64,000 bases of DNA from Neorhizobium sp. SOG26. Lineage in GTDB: Bacteria; Pseudomonadota; Alphaproteobacteria; Rhizobiales; Rhizobiaceae. Shown piece after piece: positions 26,891 through 36,077 of the stretch (the stretch's first letter is position 1; the number at the start of each line of letters is the position of its first letter). The notes below the pieces were generated by a model that ran no database searches, had not been told where the DNA came from, and saw only the letters and a program-made list of their open reading frames with translations. Location of the stretch: assembly GCF_003491345.1 (NCBI RefSeq), contig NZ_CP025512.1, positions 1,240,001 to 1,304,000 of the forward strand. Direction: 5' to 3'. The position numbers and the translations under genes are program-made.

Positions 26891-28117
26891 ATGCTCGATT
26901 GGGAACAAATCTTCGCCTCACGCTCCAGCCGCATGAAGGCATCGGAGATACGCGAGCTCCTGAAGCTGCTCGATCAGCCTGACATTATTTCCTTTGCCGG
27001 CGGCATTCCGGACCCGGCGCTCTTCCCGGACGAGGCTTTCAAGGAAGCTTATGCCGACATCTTCTCCAGCGGGCAGGTTGGTTCGGCACTGCAGTACTCG
27101 GTCAGCGAAGGCTACAAGCCATTGCGCGAGTGGATCGTCGCCGAGGTCGCCAAGATTGGCATCGACTGCACCGCGGACAACGTCTTCATCACCTCCGGCT
27201 CACAGCAGGCGCTCGATTATCTCGGCAAGCTGTTCCTGTCGCCGAAGGATACCGCCCTCGTCACCTGGCCGACCTATCTCGGCGCGCTTTCGGCCTTCAA
27301 CGCCTACGAGCCGACCTACGACAAGCTGTCGCTGAACGGCAACCGTACGCCGGAAGCTTATCGTGAGACCGCGGCAAAGGCAGGCGGCAGCGTCAAGTTC
27401 GCCTACCTTTCCTCCGACTTCTCCAACCCGACCGGCGAGACGGTTGATCTCGCAGGCCGCCAGAAGCTGCTCCAGCTCGCAGACGAGCTCGACATCGCCA
27501 TCCTCGAAGACGCGGCCTATCAGCACCTGCGTTATGATGGCGAAGCGGTCGCGCCCATCATGGCGCTGGACATCGCCCGCAATGGCGGGATCGAGAACAC
27601 GCGGACCATCTATAGCGGCAGCTTTTCCAAGACGTTGGCGCCGGGCCTTCGCGTCGGTTTCGTGATCGCTTCCATGCCGGTCATCCGCAAGCTGGTGCTG
27701 ATGAAGCAGGCGGCCGACCTTCATTCGTCGACGATCAACCAGATCGCCATCGAACATGTCGCGTCGCGTGGCTTCGATGCCCAGGTCGCGAAGATCCGCG
27801 CCGTATACAGCCGCCGCCGTGACGTGATGCTCGCTGCCATGGATAAGTACATGCCGAAGGCGGCCACCTGGACACGCCCGGAAGGCGGCATGTTTGTTTG
27901 GGTCACACTGCCGGAAGGGCTGGATGGCGCAGAACTGCTGGCAAAATCGATCGCAACCGAGCGCGTCGCCTTCGTCCCGGGCAAGGCTTTCTACGCGGAC
28001 GGCAGCAATGCCAATACGCTGCGCATGAGCTTCTCCTGCGCCGATGACGCGATGATCGAGGAAGGCATCAAGCGGCTTGGCCGCCTGATTGCTAACGCGC
28101 TTCCCGCCGCAGCGTAA
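26891..28117 (+). CDS. PLP-dependent aminotransferase, class I/II (2-aminoadipate-type)
   Basis: 408 residues from ATG 26891 with GAGG at 9-nt spacing. Fold-type I: SGSQQALDYLGKLF, SNPTGETVDLAGR (178-182 SNPTG), EDAAYQHLRYDGE and the PLP lysine 247 in YSGSFSKTLAPGLRVGF. The overall pattern (DIISFAGGIPDPALFPDEAF start and RPEGGMFVWVTLPEGLD) resembles MocR-less ARO8/LysN enzymes that act on aromatic, branched or 2-aminoadipate amino acids. Next to ilvC, so a role in branched-chain amino acid metabolism is possible but only inferred. Confidence 0.9.
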   Translation: MLDWEQIFASRSSRMKASEIRELLKLLDQPDIISFAGGIPDPALFPDEAFKEAYADIFSSGQVGSALQYSVSEGYKPLREWIVAEVAKIGIDCTADNVFITSGSQQALDYLGKLFLSPKDTALVTWPTYLGALSAFNAYEPTYDKLSLNGNRTPEAYRETAAKAGGSVKFAYLSSDFSNPTGETVDLAGRQKLLQLADELDIAILEDAAYQHLRYDGEAVAPIMALDIARNGGIENTRTIYSGSFSKTLAPGLRVGFVIASMPVIRKLVLMKQAADLHSSTINQIAIEHVASRGFDAQVAKIRAVYSRRRDVMLAAMDKYMPKAATWTRPEGGMFVWVTLPEGLDGAELLAKSIATERVAFVPGKAFYADGSNANTLRMSFSCADDAMIEEGIKRLGRLIANALPAAA

Positions 28118-28130
28118 CAAACGACCTGCG

Positions 28131-28158
28131 AGACCTGCCGCCGTCGCGCGGCAGGTCT
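28131..28158 (+). terminator. Hairpin after the aminotransferase gene
   Basis: Perfect 11-bp stem AGACCTGCCGC / GCGGCAGGTCT, 6-nt loop, 13 nt after the stop; no T run. Likely 3' end of the aminotransferase mRNA. Confidence 0.55.
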
Positions 28159-28287
28159 GGTGGTGCCGACAGGCGTTCGGCGAGCTTCATTTGCATTCCC
28201 TTGAAAATAAGGGTGTTGGGTGAGCTTGTCATATGCCTGTCAAGCAAGGATGGTTATGGTCCGCTTGAATTTACCAGGGACCCCTCG

Positions 28288-29268
28288 ATGACGAAGCTTC
28301 TTTCCGCGTTTACTGCCCTTGTTGCCTTTGGATTGATGTCAGGTGCGAACGCAACTGACCTTGTGGTCTATACCAGCCAGCCGAACGAGGATGCCCAGGC
28401 AACCATCGATGGGTTCAAGGCTGCCAATCCGGGCATCGATGTCCAGTGGGTGCGCGATGGAACGCCGCAGATCATGGCAAAGCTGAATGCCGAGATCCAG
28501 GCGGGCAATCCGGTGGCTGACGTGCTGCTGATCGCGGATACGGTGACGCTGGAGCGTCTGAAGCAGGCGGGTCAGCTGCTGGCCTATAAATCACCGGAAG
28601 CGGTGTACTATGATGCAGCTCTTTATGATGCCGAGGGCTATTATCATTCCACCAAGCTGATCACCACCGGCATCATGTACAACACGCAGGCGGGGATGAA
28701 GCCGACCAGCTGGGCGGACCTCGCCAAGCCCGAGGCCAAGGGACTTGTCACCATGCCAAGCCCGCTCGCATCCGGCGCGGCGCTCATTCACGCACAGACG
28801 CTGGCTGGCGTCTCCGAGCTCGGCTGGGACTACTACAAGAACCTGAAGGAAAACGGTGCGGTTGCTGCAGGTGGCAATGGCGGCGTGCTGAAGGCTGTTG
28901 CGACTGGCGAGAAAGCCTATGGCGTCGTGGTCGACTACATGCCGATCCGCGAGAAGGCCAAGGGTGCACCGATCGAGTTCGTTTTCCCGACAGAAGGGGT
29001 CTCGGCGGTCACGGAGCCGGCGGCCATCCTGTCATCCACGAAGCACGCGGACGACGCAAAGAAGTTCATCGACTATCTCCTTTCGGAAGACGGGCAGAAG
29101 ACAGCCGTCAAGCTGGGCTATATTCCCGCCCGCAACGGCATTGACCTGCCCGCAGGTTATCCCTCCCGTGACCAGATCAAGGTGCTGCCGATCGACGCCG
29201 CCGAAGCGCTGAAGAGCTCGGAAAAGGACCTGAAGACCTTCGCCGATATCTTCGGTCTCAAAGGCTGA
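28288..29268 (+). CDS. Fe3+-type ABC transporter, periplasmic substrate-binding protein
   Basis: 326 residues from ATG 28288 (AGGGA upstream); the frame is open to 28201 but the extra part is not family-like. Signal peptide MTKLLSAFTALVAFGLMSGA. The mature protein has the FbpA/thiamine-type fold (LVVYTSQPNEDAQATIDGFK, VADVLLIADTVTLERLK, HADDAKKFIDYLLSEDGQKT) used for ferric iron, 2-aminoethylphosphonate or similar. First of three genes with permease and ATPase. No Fur-, RirA- or Irr-type box was recognised upstream, so iron as substrate is not proven. Confidence 0.88.
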   Translation: MTKLLSAFTALVAFGLMSGANATDLVVYTSQPNEDAQATIDGFKAANPGIDVQWVRDGTPQIMAKLNAEIQAGNPVADVLLIADTVTLERLKQAGQLLAYKSPEAVYYDAALYDAEGYYHSTKLITTGIMYNTQAGMKPTSWADLAKPEAKGLVTMPSPLASGAALIHAQTLAGVSELGWDYYKNLKENGAVAAGGNGGVLKAVATGEKAYGVVVDYMPIREKAKGAPIEFVFPTEGVSAVTEPAAILSSTKHADDAKKFIDYLLSEDGQKTAVKLGYIPARNGIDLPAGYPSRDQIKVLPIDAAEALKSSEKDLKTFADIFGLKG

Positions 29269-29280
29269 TATAAGCGCCTG

Positions 29281-30975
29281 ATGATGCGAGTGCAGAATCG
29301 TGGAAACAGCCAGCCGCGCTGGCTGTTTCCTTTTGTCCTTACCGTAATATGTCTCCTGAGCGTGCTGCCGCTGGCAAGGCTTGCCGTAACGGGCATCAGT
29401 TCCGCGTTGCAGGGCCGCATGGGCGACTTGCTGACCGATGCGGTGGTGTGGCACGCGCTTTACGACACGCTGGTCACCTCGTTCTGGGGCATGGTCGCCG
29501 CCGTAATCCTGGGCGGCGCCTTCGCGCTGCTGCTGACCCTGTTCGACATTCGTGGAAAGGCTGCGCTCGGTTTCCTGTTCATGCTGCCGACGATGATCCC
29601 CCCGCAGGTGACGGCGCTGTCGTGGATCGGCATGACGGGCCCCTCGAGCACGCTGCTGAAGGCGCTCGGCCTCGCGCCGCCGCTTGGCTCGCCGCAGCCG
29701 CTCTATTCGATTGGCGGTATCGCGTTGCTGTTCGGTGTGCAGAACGCACCGCTGGTCTTCCTGTCGCTGCGTGCAGGCCTGCTTGCCCTGCCGCGTGATG
29801 GCATCGAGGCCGCACGGCTGTCAGGTGCATCATCCTGGCAGGTGATGAAGGATATCATCCTGCCTCTGTCTCTGCCGGGACTGGCGGCTGGAGCGGCGAT
29901 CGCCTTTGTGTCCTGCGTCGGGAATTTCGGCATTCCCGCGATCCTCGGCATCCCGGCGTCGATCTACACGCTGCCGACGCTGATCTACACCAAGTTCGCG
30001 ACGTTTAACTCCGGTACCTTTGGCGAGGTGTCGGTGCTGTCGGCAATGATCGGCATCCTTTCGATCATCGGTCTGGCGGTCGAGGGAAGGGTGCTGCGCG
30101 GCCGGGACTATCGCGTCATTGGTCTCACCGGGCAGGCGGCAGTGTTTCGCATGAACGGATGGCGCTGGTTTGCCGAACTCGGCCTTTGGCTGACGATTGT
30201 GGTGATCCTTGTCATGCCGGTGACCGCGCTTGTGGCAAGTTCGTTGGCGCCCGCCTATGGCGTGCCGCTGAACCTGTCCACCGCGACCCTGCATGCCTAC
30301 GAAGAGATCCTCTTCCGCCAGTCGATTACCCGCACCGCCTTCACGAACTCCATTTCCCTGTCCCTCGCAACAGCCTTCGGTCTCCTGGTGGTGACAGTGC
30401 TCACCGGCTACTTCCTGGTCCGCAGTGGCAGCAGGCTGGCTCCCGTTCTGGCGGCTCTTGCAGAGATCCCCTATGCGCTGCCGGGCATTGTGCTCGCCGT
30501 CGCCCTGATCCTGCTCTTCGCCGCGCCGCTGCCGATCATCGGGATCTCGCTCTACGGGACGACCTGGATCATCCTGATTGCCTATTTCTCCAGCTTCTTC
30601 GCAGTCAGCCTGAAACCGGTCGTCAGCGCCTTCCGACAGATTGACCCGTCGCTCGAGGAAGCCGCCCGGCTTGCCGGTGCAGATTTTTGTCGCCGCCTCA
30701 CCGACATTATCGTGCCACTGATCGCGCCGGCGGCTGGCGCCTCCGTGATCCTCGTTTTTCTGATCGCTTGCAACGAACTGACGGTCTCGGCCCTTCTCTG
30801 GTCGGCTGGCACGCAGACGCTTGGTGTAGCGATTTATAACCTCGACGACAGTGGCAGTTTTAATCTTGCGTCCGCGCTTTCGGTCCTCGTCGTGCTCATG
30901 GTGGTCGCCATGATGCTGGTGCTGGAGACGATGGCAAATCGACTGCCCAAAGGTGTGGTGCCATGGCGAAGCTGA
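29281..30975 (+). CDS. ABC transporter permease, fused two-domain (Fbp type)
   Basis: 564 residues with two BPD_transp_1 modules in tandem and about 12 membrane segments. Each carries an EAA-type loop: RDGIEAARLSGASSWQVMKD in the first and PSLEEAARLAGADFCRRLTD in the second. This is the FbpB architecture, one chain replacing a permease dimer. It begins 12 nt after the binding protein and its 3' end overlaps the ATPase gene by 13 nt. Confidence 0.93.
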   Translation: MMRVQNRGNSQPRWLFPFVLTVICLLSVLPLARLAVTGISSALQGRMGDLLTDAVVWHALYDTLVTSFWGMVAAVILGGAFALLLTLFDIRGKAALGFLFMLPTMIPPQVTALSWIGMTGPSSTLLKALGLAPPLGSPQPLYSIGGIALLFGVQNAPLVFLSLRAGLLALPRDGIEAARLSGASSWQVMKDIILPLSLPGLAAGAAIAFVSCVGNFGIPAILGIPASIYTLPTLIYTKFATFNSGTFGEVSVLSAMIGILSIIGLAVEGRVLRGRDYRVIGLTGQAAVFRMNGWRWFAELGLWLTIVVILVMPVTALVASSLAPAYGVPLNLSTATLHAYEEILFRQSITRTAFTNSISLSLATAFGLLVVTVLTGYFLVRSGSRLAPVLAALAEIPYALPGIVLAVALILLFAAPLPIIGISLYGTTWIILIAYFSSFFAVSLKPVVSAFRQIDPSLEEAARLAGADFCRRLTDIIVPLIAPAAGASVILVFLIACNELTVSALLWSAGTQTLGVAIYNLDDSGSFNLASALSVLVVLMVVAMMLVLETMANRLPKGVVPWRS

Positions 30976-31988
30976 TCCTCAATCATCTGTCGAAGACCTT
31001 CCACCTGGGTGGCACGGCAGCCGTGCGCGATCTGTCGCTTACGGTGCGAGAGGGCGGCTTTCTGGCGCTGCTCGGTCCCTCCGGCTGCGGCAAGACAACC
31101 GTTTTGCGCATGATTGCCGGCTTCGAGCAGCCGACAGACGGATCGATCCTGCTTGGCGAGCGCGTGCTGGCAGATGCCAGCGAGATGGTACCGCCAGAAC
31201 ATCGCAACATGGCGATGGTGTTCCAGTCCTACGCGCTGTGGCCGCACATGAGCGTGGCAGAGAACGTCGGTTACCCGCTAAAGGTGCGCGGCGTCTCGAG
31301 CGCCAAGCGACAGGCGAAGGTACTGGAGGCACTCTCGGCGGTTCGTCTCGAAGCCTACGCGGATCGTCGCCCGGCCGATCTTTCCGGTGGGCAGCGGCAA
31401 CGCGTGGCATTGGCACGGTGCCTCGTCACCGAGCCGGACGTTGTCTTGCTGGACGAACCGCTCGCCAACCTCGACCGTCACCTGCGGCAGGAGATGGAAG
31501 AAACATTCCGCGAATTCCACGCCCGTTCTGGCGCCACGATGATCTATGTGACGCATGACCAGGCGGAGGCGATGGCGCTCGCCACGGACGTCGCCGTGAT
31601 GTCGGAAGGCCGGTTGCTGCAGATGGCAACGCCTGAGGATCTTTATGCGCGCCCGGAAGGACGCCTTGTGGGCAGCCTTGTCGGGCAGGGCGCAATCCTG
31701 ACGCTTGCGTCATCACCGGGTGACCAGCGCCAGCTCGACTGGGCGGCGTTGAAGGCGTTGTACGAAGAACGGGGAATGACGACCGCTGAAGTTCTCGTGC
31801 GTCCGCAGGACGTCGTGATCTCGGCCGACGGTTTGCCCGCGACGGTGAGTTCAGCCCTGTTCGAGGGAGAGCGTTACGCGCTTCGCTTGACCCTTGCCGA
31901 CGGCCAGATGCTGCGGGCCTTTTCGCGCACCCCGGCCAAGGTCGGCGACCAAGTTTCTGTCGTCATTCATTCCGGTTGGAGATTGTAG
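30963..31988 (+). CDS. ABC transporter ATP-binding protein (Fbp/Pot type)
   Basis: 341 residues. Walker A GPSGCGKTT (38-46), Q-loop VFQSYALWPHMSV, signature LSGGQRQRVALAR (140 onward), Walker B VVLLDEPLANLD (160 onward), H-loop YVTHDQAEAMALA. A C-terminal TOBE-like domain (VLVRPQDVVISADG) is present. Third gene of the importer operon. Confidence 0.94.
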   Translation: MAKLILNHLSKTFHLGGTAAVRDLSLTVREGGFLALLGPSGCGKTTVLRMIAGFEQPTDGSILLGERVLADASEMVPPEHRNMAMVFQSYALWPHMSVAENVGYPLKVRGVSSAKRQAKVLEALSAVRLEAYADRRPADLSGGQRQRVALARCLVTEPDVVLLDEPLANLDRHLRQEMEETFREFHARSGATMIYVTHDQAEAMALATDVAVMSEGRLLQMATPEDLYARPEGRLVGSLVGQGAILTLASSPGDQRQLDWAALKALYEERGMTTAEVLVRPQDVVISADGLPATVSSALFEGERYALRLTLADGQMLRAFSRTPAKVGDQVSVVIHSGWRL

Positions 31989-32010
31989 CCCGCTCCCTCT
32001 GCTCCAGTTA

Positions 32011-32027
32011 TGCTGTTGCGAACAGCA
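32011..32027. other. Short inverted repeat after the ABC operon
   Basis: TGCTGTT-GCG-AACAGCA, a perfect 7-bp palindrome in the 53-nt gap, ending 2 nt before the AGGA ribosome-binding site of the next gene. Could be an operator, or a hairpin that masks that site. Confidence 0.35.
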
Positions 32028-32041
32028 ATAGGACATGACGG

Positions 32042-33150
32042 ATGCCGCTGAGGCTGGGTACCTTCAATATCGAAAATCTCATGACACGATTCGATTTTTC
32101 CGGCTGGCGTAACCGCCTGCGGCAGGATCGTGTGCTGCAGCTTTATGACGTGCAGGACAAGGCGCTCTACCAGCAACTGGAGCAGGCCCGGTGATCGCCG
32201 AAACCGACGACAACCGGCAGCTTTCGGCTCTGGCCATAGCCCAGGCGAACGCAGATATCCTCTGCCTGCAGGAGGTCGACGACATGCCGGCGCTGGAGGC
32301 CTTCGAGTATGGCTACCTGTATCGTATGATGGGCACCGGCTACCGCCAGAAATATCTTGTCGAGGGAAACGATAGCCGCGGCATCGACGTGGCGGTGTTG
32401 CTGCGTCAGGAAACCCACGACGGCGAGCCAATAGAGGTCGTGAGGGTCAACAGCCACGCCACTGTCACCTATGAGGATCTCGATCTCTTCAACGATGAAC
32501 TGGCGCTTACCAACCAGCCGCATGACCGCATCTTCAAGCGCGACTGCCTTGAACTGGAACTGAAGATCGGCGGCAGGCCGCTGACGATCTACATCGTGCA
32601 TTTCAAATCGATGGGCAATGCGCGAGAGAACAAGGACGGGCGGACCGGCACCATGGCGGTTCGCACCGCCGAGACGAGGGCCGTACGCAACATCATCGAA
32701 AAACGGTTCGGGAAGGGCGAGACGGCGAAGCATAACTTCGCGATCTGCGGCGACATGAACGACTACCAGGAGAAGGTCCAGGTGATCGGCAATGCCCGCG
32801 ACGGTTACCGTTTCGAGCCTCGCCGCGAGGAGACGAGCGCGCTCGATGTCTTCAGCCATGATGGTTTTGCCATCAACCCGATCATGGCTCGGGACGTTCT
32901 TGACCGCTGGACGCTCTATCATGCGCGCGGGCCGGAAGAGCAGCATCTGTGCCAGCTGGATTACATATGGCTTTCGCCCGCACTTGCCGCTGCCAACCCG
33001 AAGAGCGTGCCAAGCATTATCCGCGGCGGTCAACCATACCGCACCGTGTTCCCGCCGGGACAGGAGGTGGAGCGCTTTCCGCGTGTCGGATGGGACAGAC
33101 CCAAGGCCTCCGACCACTGCCCCCTGGTGATGACACTGGATCTACCATGA
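32042..33150 (+). pseudogene. Endonuclease/exonuclease/phosphatase family protein, interrupted by a -1 frameshift
   Basis: Two frames carry one protein. Frame A starts at ATG 32042 (AGGA at 8-nt spacing) and reads MPLRLGTFNIENLMTRFDFS to a TGA at 32192-32194; frame B continues from there with ETDDNRQLSALAIAQANADI to the stop at 33150. The join lies in CCCGGTGATC at 32188-32197; one extra G would restore a single 369-residue reading. Frame A has the Asn of the first EEP strand, frame B has LCLQEVD (catalytic Glu), CGDMND and the final SDHCPLV (catalytic His), so neither half is complete. Either a true pseudogene, a base missing from the sequence, or coupled translation through the GTGA overlap (GTG 32191). 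Function of the family: phosphodiester or phosphomonoester hydrolysis. Confidence 0.75.
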
Positions 33151-33896
33151 CGCTTGAACTGCACGAACACTTTGACGACTGGCCGAACGAGAAGACGGTG
33201 TTCGATGTCTCTGACGTAGAACTGCGTGTCCGCGAGGATGACCACCCGCTTTTTCTCGCCAACCGCGCGGCGATCGACGGCAACTGGCATAAGGAACTTG
33301 CCGCCAATCCGGCGCTCTTCGACGGTCGCATGGTTCTCTACCACTCCACCGCAAGGACAGAGGATCGTATCATCGCTCAAGGGCATATCGTGCCTTACCG
33401 CGCCTTCCTCTGGTGGAGGAAGCAACCGGAGCGGCAGGGTGCGATCCACATCCACGCCTATCCGGTCCTGCAATCATCCGACGGAGCGCTCATCGCGATC
33501 AAGATGGGAGCGCATACGGCCAATGCAGGCCTTGTTTACTTTGCCTGTGGCTCCTTCGAGGCCGAAGACGTGTTCAATGGCATCTGCAACGCCGACCGCA
33601 ACATGCGGCGCGAGGTTCTCGAGGAGACGGGGCTCGACCTGCAAGACGCGCGGGCAGACACAGGCTTCCACGTCAGCCATATCAGGCGAGCCATTACACT
33701 TTTCCGGCTGTACCGCTTCAACCTCACGGCCGCGGCGATGGTCGCGAAGATCGAGCAACACATGACGGTCGCGGAGGACAAGGAGATCGCCGGCGTTGTG
33801 GCGATCCGTTCAACCGATCATGCGGCTCAGAACTATCATGTCGGAATGTTGCCGATCCTCGACTGGTATTTCGGGGATCAATCGACGCCCGTCTGA
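33147..33896 (+). CDS. Nudix hydrolase family protein
   Basis: 249 residues from ATG 33147, which overlaps the stop of the preceding gene by 4 nt. A Nudix-like box is seen as GSFEAEDVFNGICNADRNMR followed by REVLEETGL; the spacing between G and REVLEE is longer than usual, and the REUxEExGU core is intact. The N-terminal half (YHSTARTEDRIIAQGHIVPY) is a family-specific domain. It likely cleaves a nucleoside-diphosphate-linked compound; substrate unknown. Co-transcribed with the EEP gene. Confidence 0.78.
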   Translation: MTLELHEHFDDWPNEKTVFDVSDVELRVREDDHPLFLANRAAIDGNWHKELAANPALFDGRMVLYHSTARTEDRIIAQGHIVPYRAFLWWRKQPERQGAIHIHAYPVLQSSDGALIAIKMGAHTANAGLVYFACGSFEAEDVFNGICNADRNMRREVLEETGLDLQDARADTGFHVSHIRRAITLFRLYRFNLTAAAMVAKIEQHMTVAEDKEIAGVVAIRSTDHAAQNYHVGMLPILDWYFGDQSTPV

Positions 33897-33962
33897 ACGG
33901 GGTTGCGTCGCGAAAAACGGTCGGGCAGGTTGGCGTCATCGCCACTTTGGAGGAGATGCACT

Positions 33963-34880
33963 TTGTCCCGTCGTTATGCCGTCTATGATGTGTTCACCGA
34001 CAAGAAGCTTTCCGGCAATCCGCTAGCGGTGATCTTCGACGGCGACGGCCTGACCGACGACATGATGCAGGCAATCGCCAAGGAGATGAACCTGTCGGAG
34101 ACGGTGTTCATTCAGGGCGCCGAGAACCCCGCGTACGCGGCACGGGTGAGGATTTTCACGCCCGGCAAGGAACTGCCCTTCGCGGGCCATCCAACCGTTG
34201 GTGCAGCCGTGGCGCTGGCCGAGCGTAGTCACGAGGGGCAAGCGGCGAACCTCGACCTCGTCTGCGTGCTGGAGGAAACGGTGGGGCCAGTGCGGTGCGC
34301 GGTGCGGCTGAGGCCGGGCGAGGCGGGCTTTGCCGAGTTCGATCTGCCGAAGCGGCCCTACCGCATCAACCTCGCATTCGAACGCCAGGGGCTGGCGGAT
34401 GCCTTCAGCCTCAAGGCGTCGGACATTGGCTTCGAAAACCACGTTGCCTCCGTCTGGAGCGCCGGCGTGCCGTTTCTGATGATTCCACTGCACAGCCTCG
34501 CGGCCGTCCAGCAACTGGAGTTCGATTCCAATCTCTGGCAGAAGGTCGCGCCCTTCGTCGAAGGCTCGCTTGCGTCGGCCTACGTCTATTGCCGCGGCGG
34601 CGTGCACCACCAAGCGAAGTTTCACGCGCGGATGTTTTCGCCAGACATGGGCATACCGGAAGACCCTGCCACGGGTTCTGCCGTCGCAGCTCTGGCTGGC
34701 GCCATCCATCACTTCGATGCGCTCCCGGATGGCCATCATCCGGTGCTGATAGAGCAGGGGATCGAGATGGGGAGACCGTCCTTCATTCACCTGCATATCG
34801 ACGTCAAGGAAGCGGCAATTGCCAAGGCTCGGATCGGTGGCCAGGCGGTCAAGCTTGCGGAAGGAACGCTGGCGCTCTAA
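33963..34880 (+). CDS. PhzF family isomerase/epimerase-like protein
   Basis: 305 residues starting at TTG 33963 with GGAGGAG 8 nt upstream; no better ATG exists. Diaminopimelate-epimerase fold: YAVYDVFTDKKLSGNPLAVI, LSETVFIQ, RIFTPGKELPFAGHPTVGAA and MGIPEDPATGSAVAALAGAI are PhzF signatures (the active Glu is in the LSETVF strand). Substrate unknown; no phenazine genes are nearby, so this is a generic family member. Confidence 0.9.
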   Translation: MSRRYAVYDVFTDKKLSGNPLAVIFDGDGLTDDMMQAIAKEMNLSETVFIQGAENPAYAARVRIFTPGKELPFAGHPTVGAAVALAERSHEGQAANLDLVCVLEETVGPVRCAVRLRPGEAGFAEFDLPKRPYRINLAFERQGLADAFSLKASDIGFENHVASVWSAGVPFLMIPLHSLAAVQQLEFDSNLWQKVAPFVEGSLASAYVYCRGGVHHQAKFHARMFSPDMGIPEDPATGSAVAALAGAIHHFDALPDGHHPVLIEQGIEMGRPSFIHLHIDVKEAAIAKARIGGQAVKLAEGTLAL

Positions 34881-34924
34881 GCGCCTGCGGTTTCAAATTT
34901 TTATCAACATTATCAAGAGGTTTA

Positions 34925-35000
<76 letters not shown>

Positions 35001-35042
35001 AAGACCGTCTTCTGCGAGGCGTCCTCGCCGCCGGTGAGTGGC

Positions 35043-35071
35043 CGTATAAAGGGGTTATTCGACCTTGTCTA
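35043..35071 (-). promoter_or_regulatory. Promoter of tRNA-Lys
   Basis: On the minus strand TAGACA (35071-35066) and TATACG (35048-35043) are 17 nt apart, ending 43 nt before the tRNA 5' end. Position, spacing and hexamers all fit. Confidence 0.55.
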
Positions 35072-35266
35072 GCGGCCGACGGAAGATTTTTGCATGCACC
35101 GCAATATTTTTTGCGGGACGCCTGGAAAGCGGCTTTTCCCGGCCGGTGGAAACCGAAGTTCCCGCTGTAACGATATGTGAATCGAACGACTGCGGGTGCT
35201 GCCTTTTGAAGGGAACTCCCTGCCGTGAGTCGGCATTTGGACCAAAAGTAGTTGATGGAGGCGGTT

Positions 35267-36061
35267 GTGAAACCTGTACTCATGCTTCTGGCGAGCCTAG
35301 TCCTGGTCGTCATGGTTTTCCTGAGCGGCGTGATCATCACCGCCAATGTTATTGCAGAGCCGGAGCCGCACAGGTTTGCGAATCTGGACACGCCTGATCT
35401 TTGGACCTCCAAGCCCAAACCCGTGGACGCGAGCAAGCAGACCTACGAGCGGATTGAGCCGGCCTTGCCTGCCGCGACAGACACTGCATCCGCTGCGACC
35501 GACAACGACGCTGCCGCCATTCAGAATGCCTCGGCCCCGGCAAACAACAACCAGATGCCGAACGCAATCGACGCCACCACGACGGCGTCCGTCCAGCCCG
35601 ACATGGACGTCGCCAATACGGCCGACATGCTCCCAATCGAAGAACAGCAGCAGCCTATGATCAGTTCTGCCCAAGCGCAGTGGTGTTATGCCCGCTACCG
35701 CTCATACCGTGTCGAGGACAATACCTATCAGCCCTACGGCGGCGGGCCTCGCCGGCAGTGCAAATCACCCGGGTCAGTAGCAACGTCAGTGGCGAACGAG
35801 AACGTCGCAACTGTCAGCAACCAACGCTCGCAGCAGCGGCAAAGCGTTGCGCCGACGCAGGACGAGTATGTCCGGGATCCGAATATCGACATCGGCTACG
35901 ATGAGCCTGTGGATAACCAGCAGCCGCAGTACGCCGACAGCGCCACCGTTGGTGCGCATCTGGAATGGTGCTTCAACCGCTACCGCTCGTATCGCGTCGA
36001 GGACAACAGCTACCAGCCTTCGGGCGGTGGTCCGCGCCGCGAATGCCGCTCGCCTTACTGA
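35267..36061 (+). CDS. Membrane-anchored protein with two BA14K domains
   Basis: 264 residues from GTG 35267 (GGAGG at 5-nt spacing); an ATG at 35255 is in frame. One N-terminal membrane segment (LMLLASLVLVVMVFLSGVII), then a low-complexity Asn/Ala/Thr/Gln-rich linker, then two copies of the BA14K motif at about 138-168 and 233-264: QWCYARYRSYRVEDNTYQPY and EWCFNRYRSYRVEDNSYQPS, each closing with GGGPRR and a second Cys. BA14K proteins in Brucella are surface, lectin-like immunoreactive proteins. Most homologs carry one copy; here there are two. Confidence 0.85.
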   Translation: MKPVLMLLASLVLVVMVFLSGVIITANVIAEPEPHRFANLDTPDLWTSKPKPVDASKQTYERIEPALPAATDTASAATDNDAAAIQNASAPANNNQMPNAIDATTTASVQPDMDVANTADMLPIEEQQQPMISSAQAQWCYARYRSYRVEDNTYQPYGGGPRRQCKSPGSVATSVANENVATVSNQRSQQRQSVAPTQDEYVRDPNIDIGYDEPVDNQQPQYADSATVGAHLEWCFNRYRSYRVEDNSYQPSGGGPRRECRSPY

Positions 36062-36077
36062 GCGGGCTAACGCAGTG

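Noticed and set aside
28201..28287. Iron-responsive operator (RirA/Irr type) before the Fbp-like operon; imperfect repeat GCTTG-N12-CAAGC at 28224-28245
   Set aside because: The repeat is weak and does not match the known iron boxes closely. The substrate of the importer therefore stays open.
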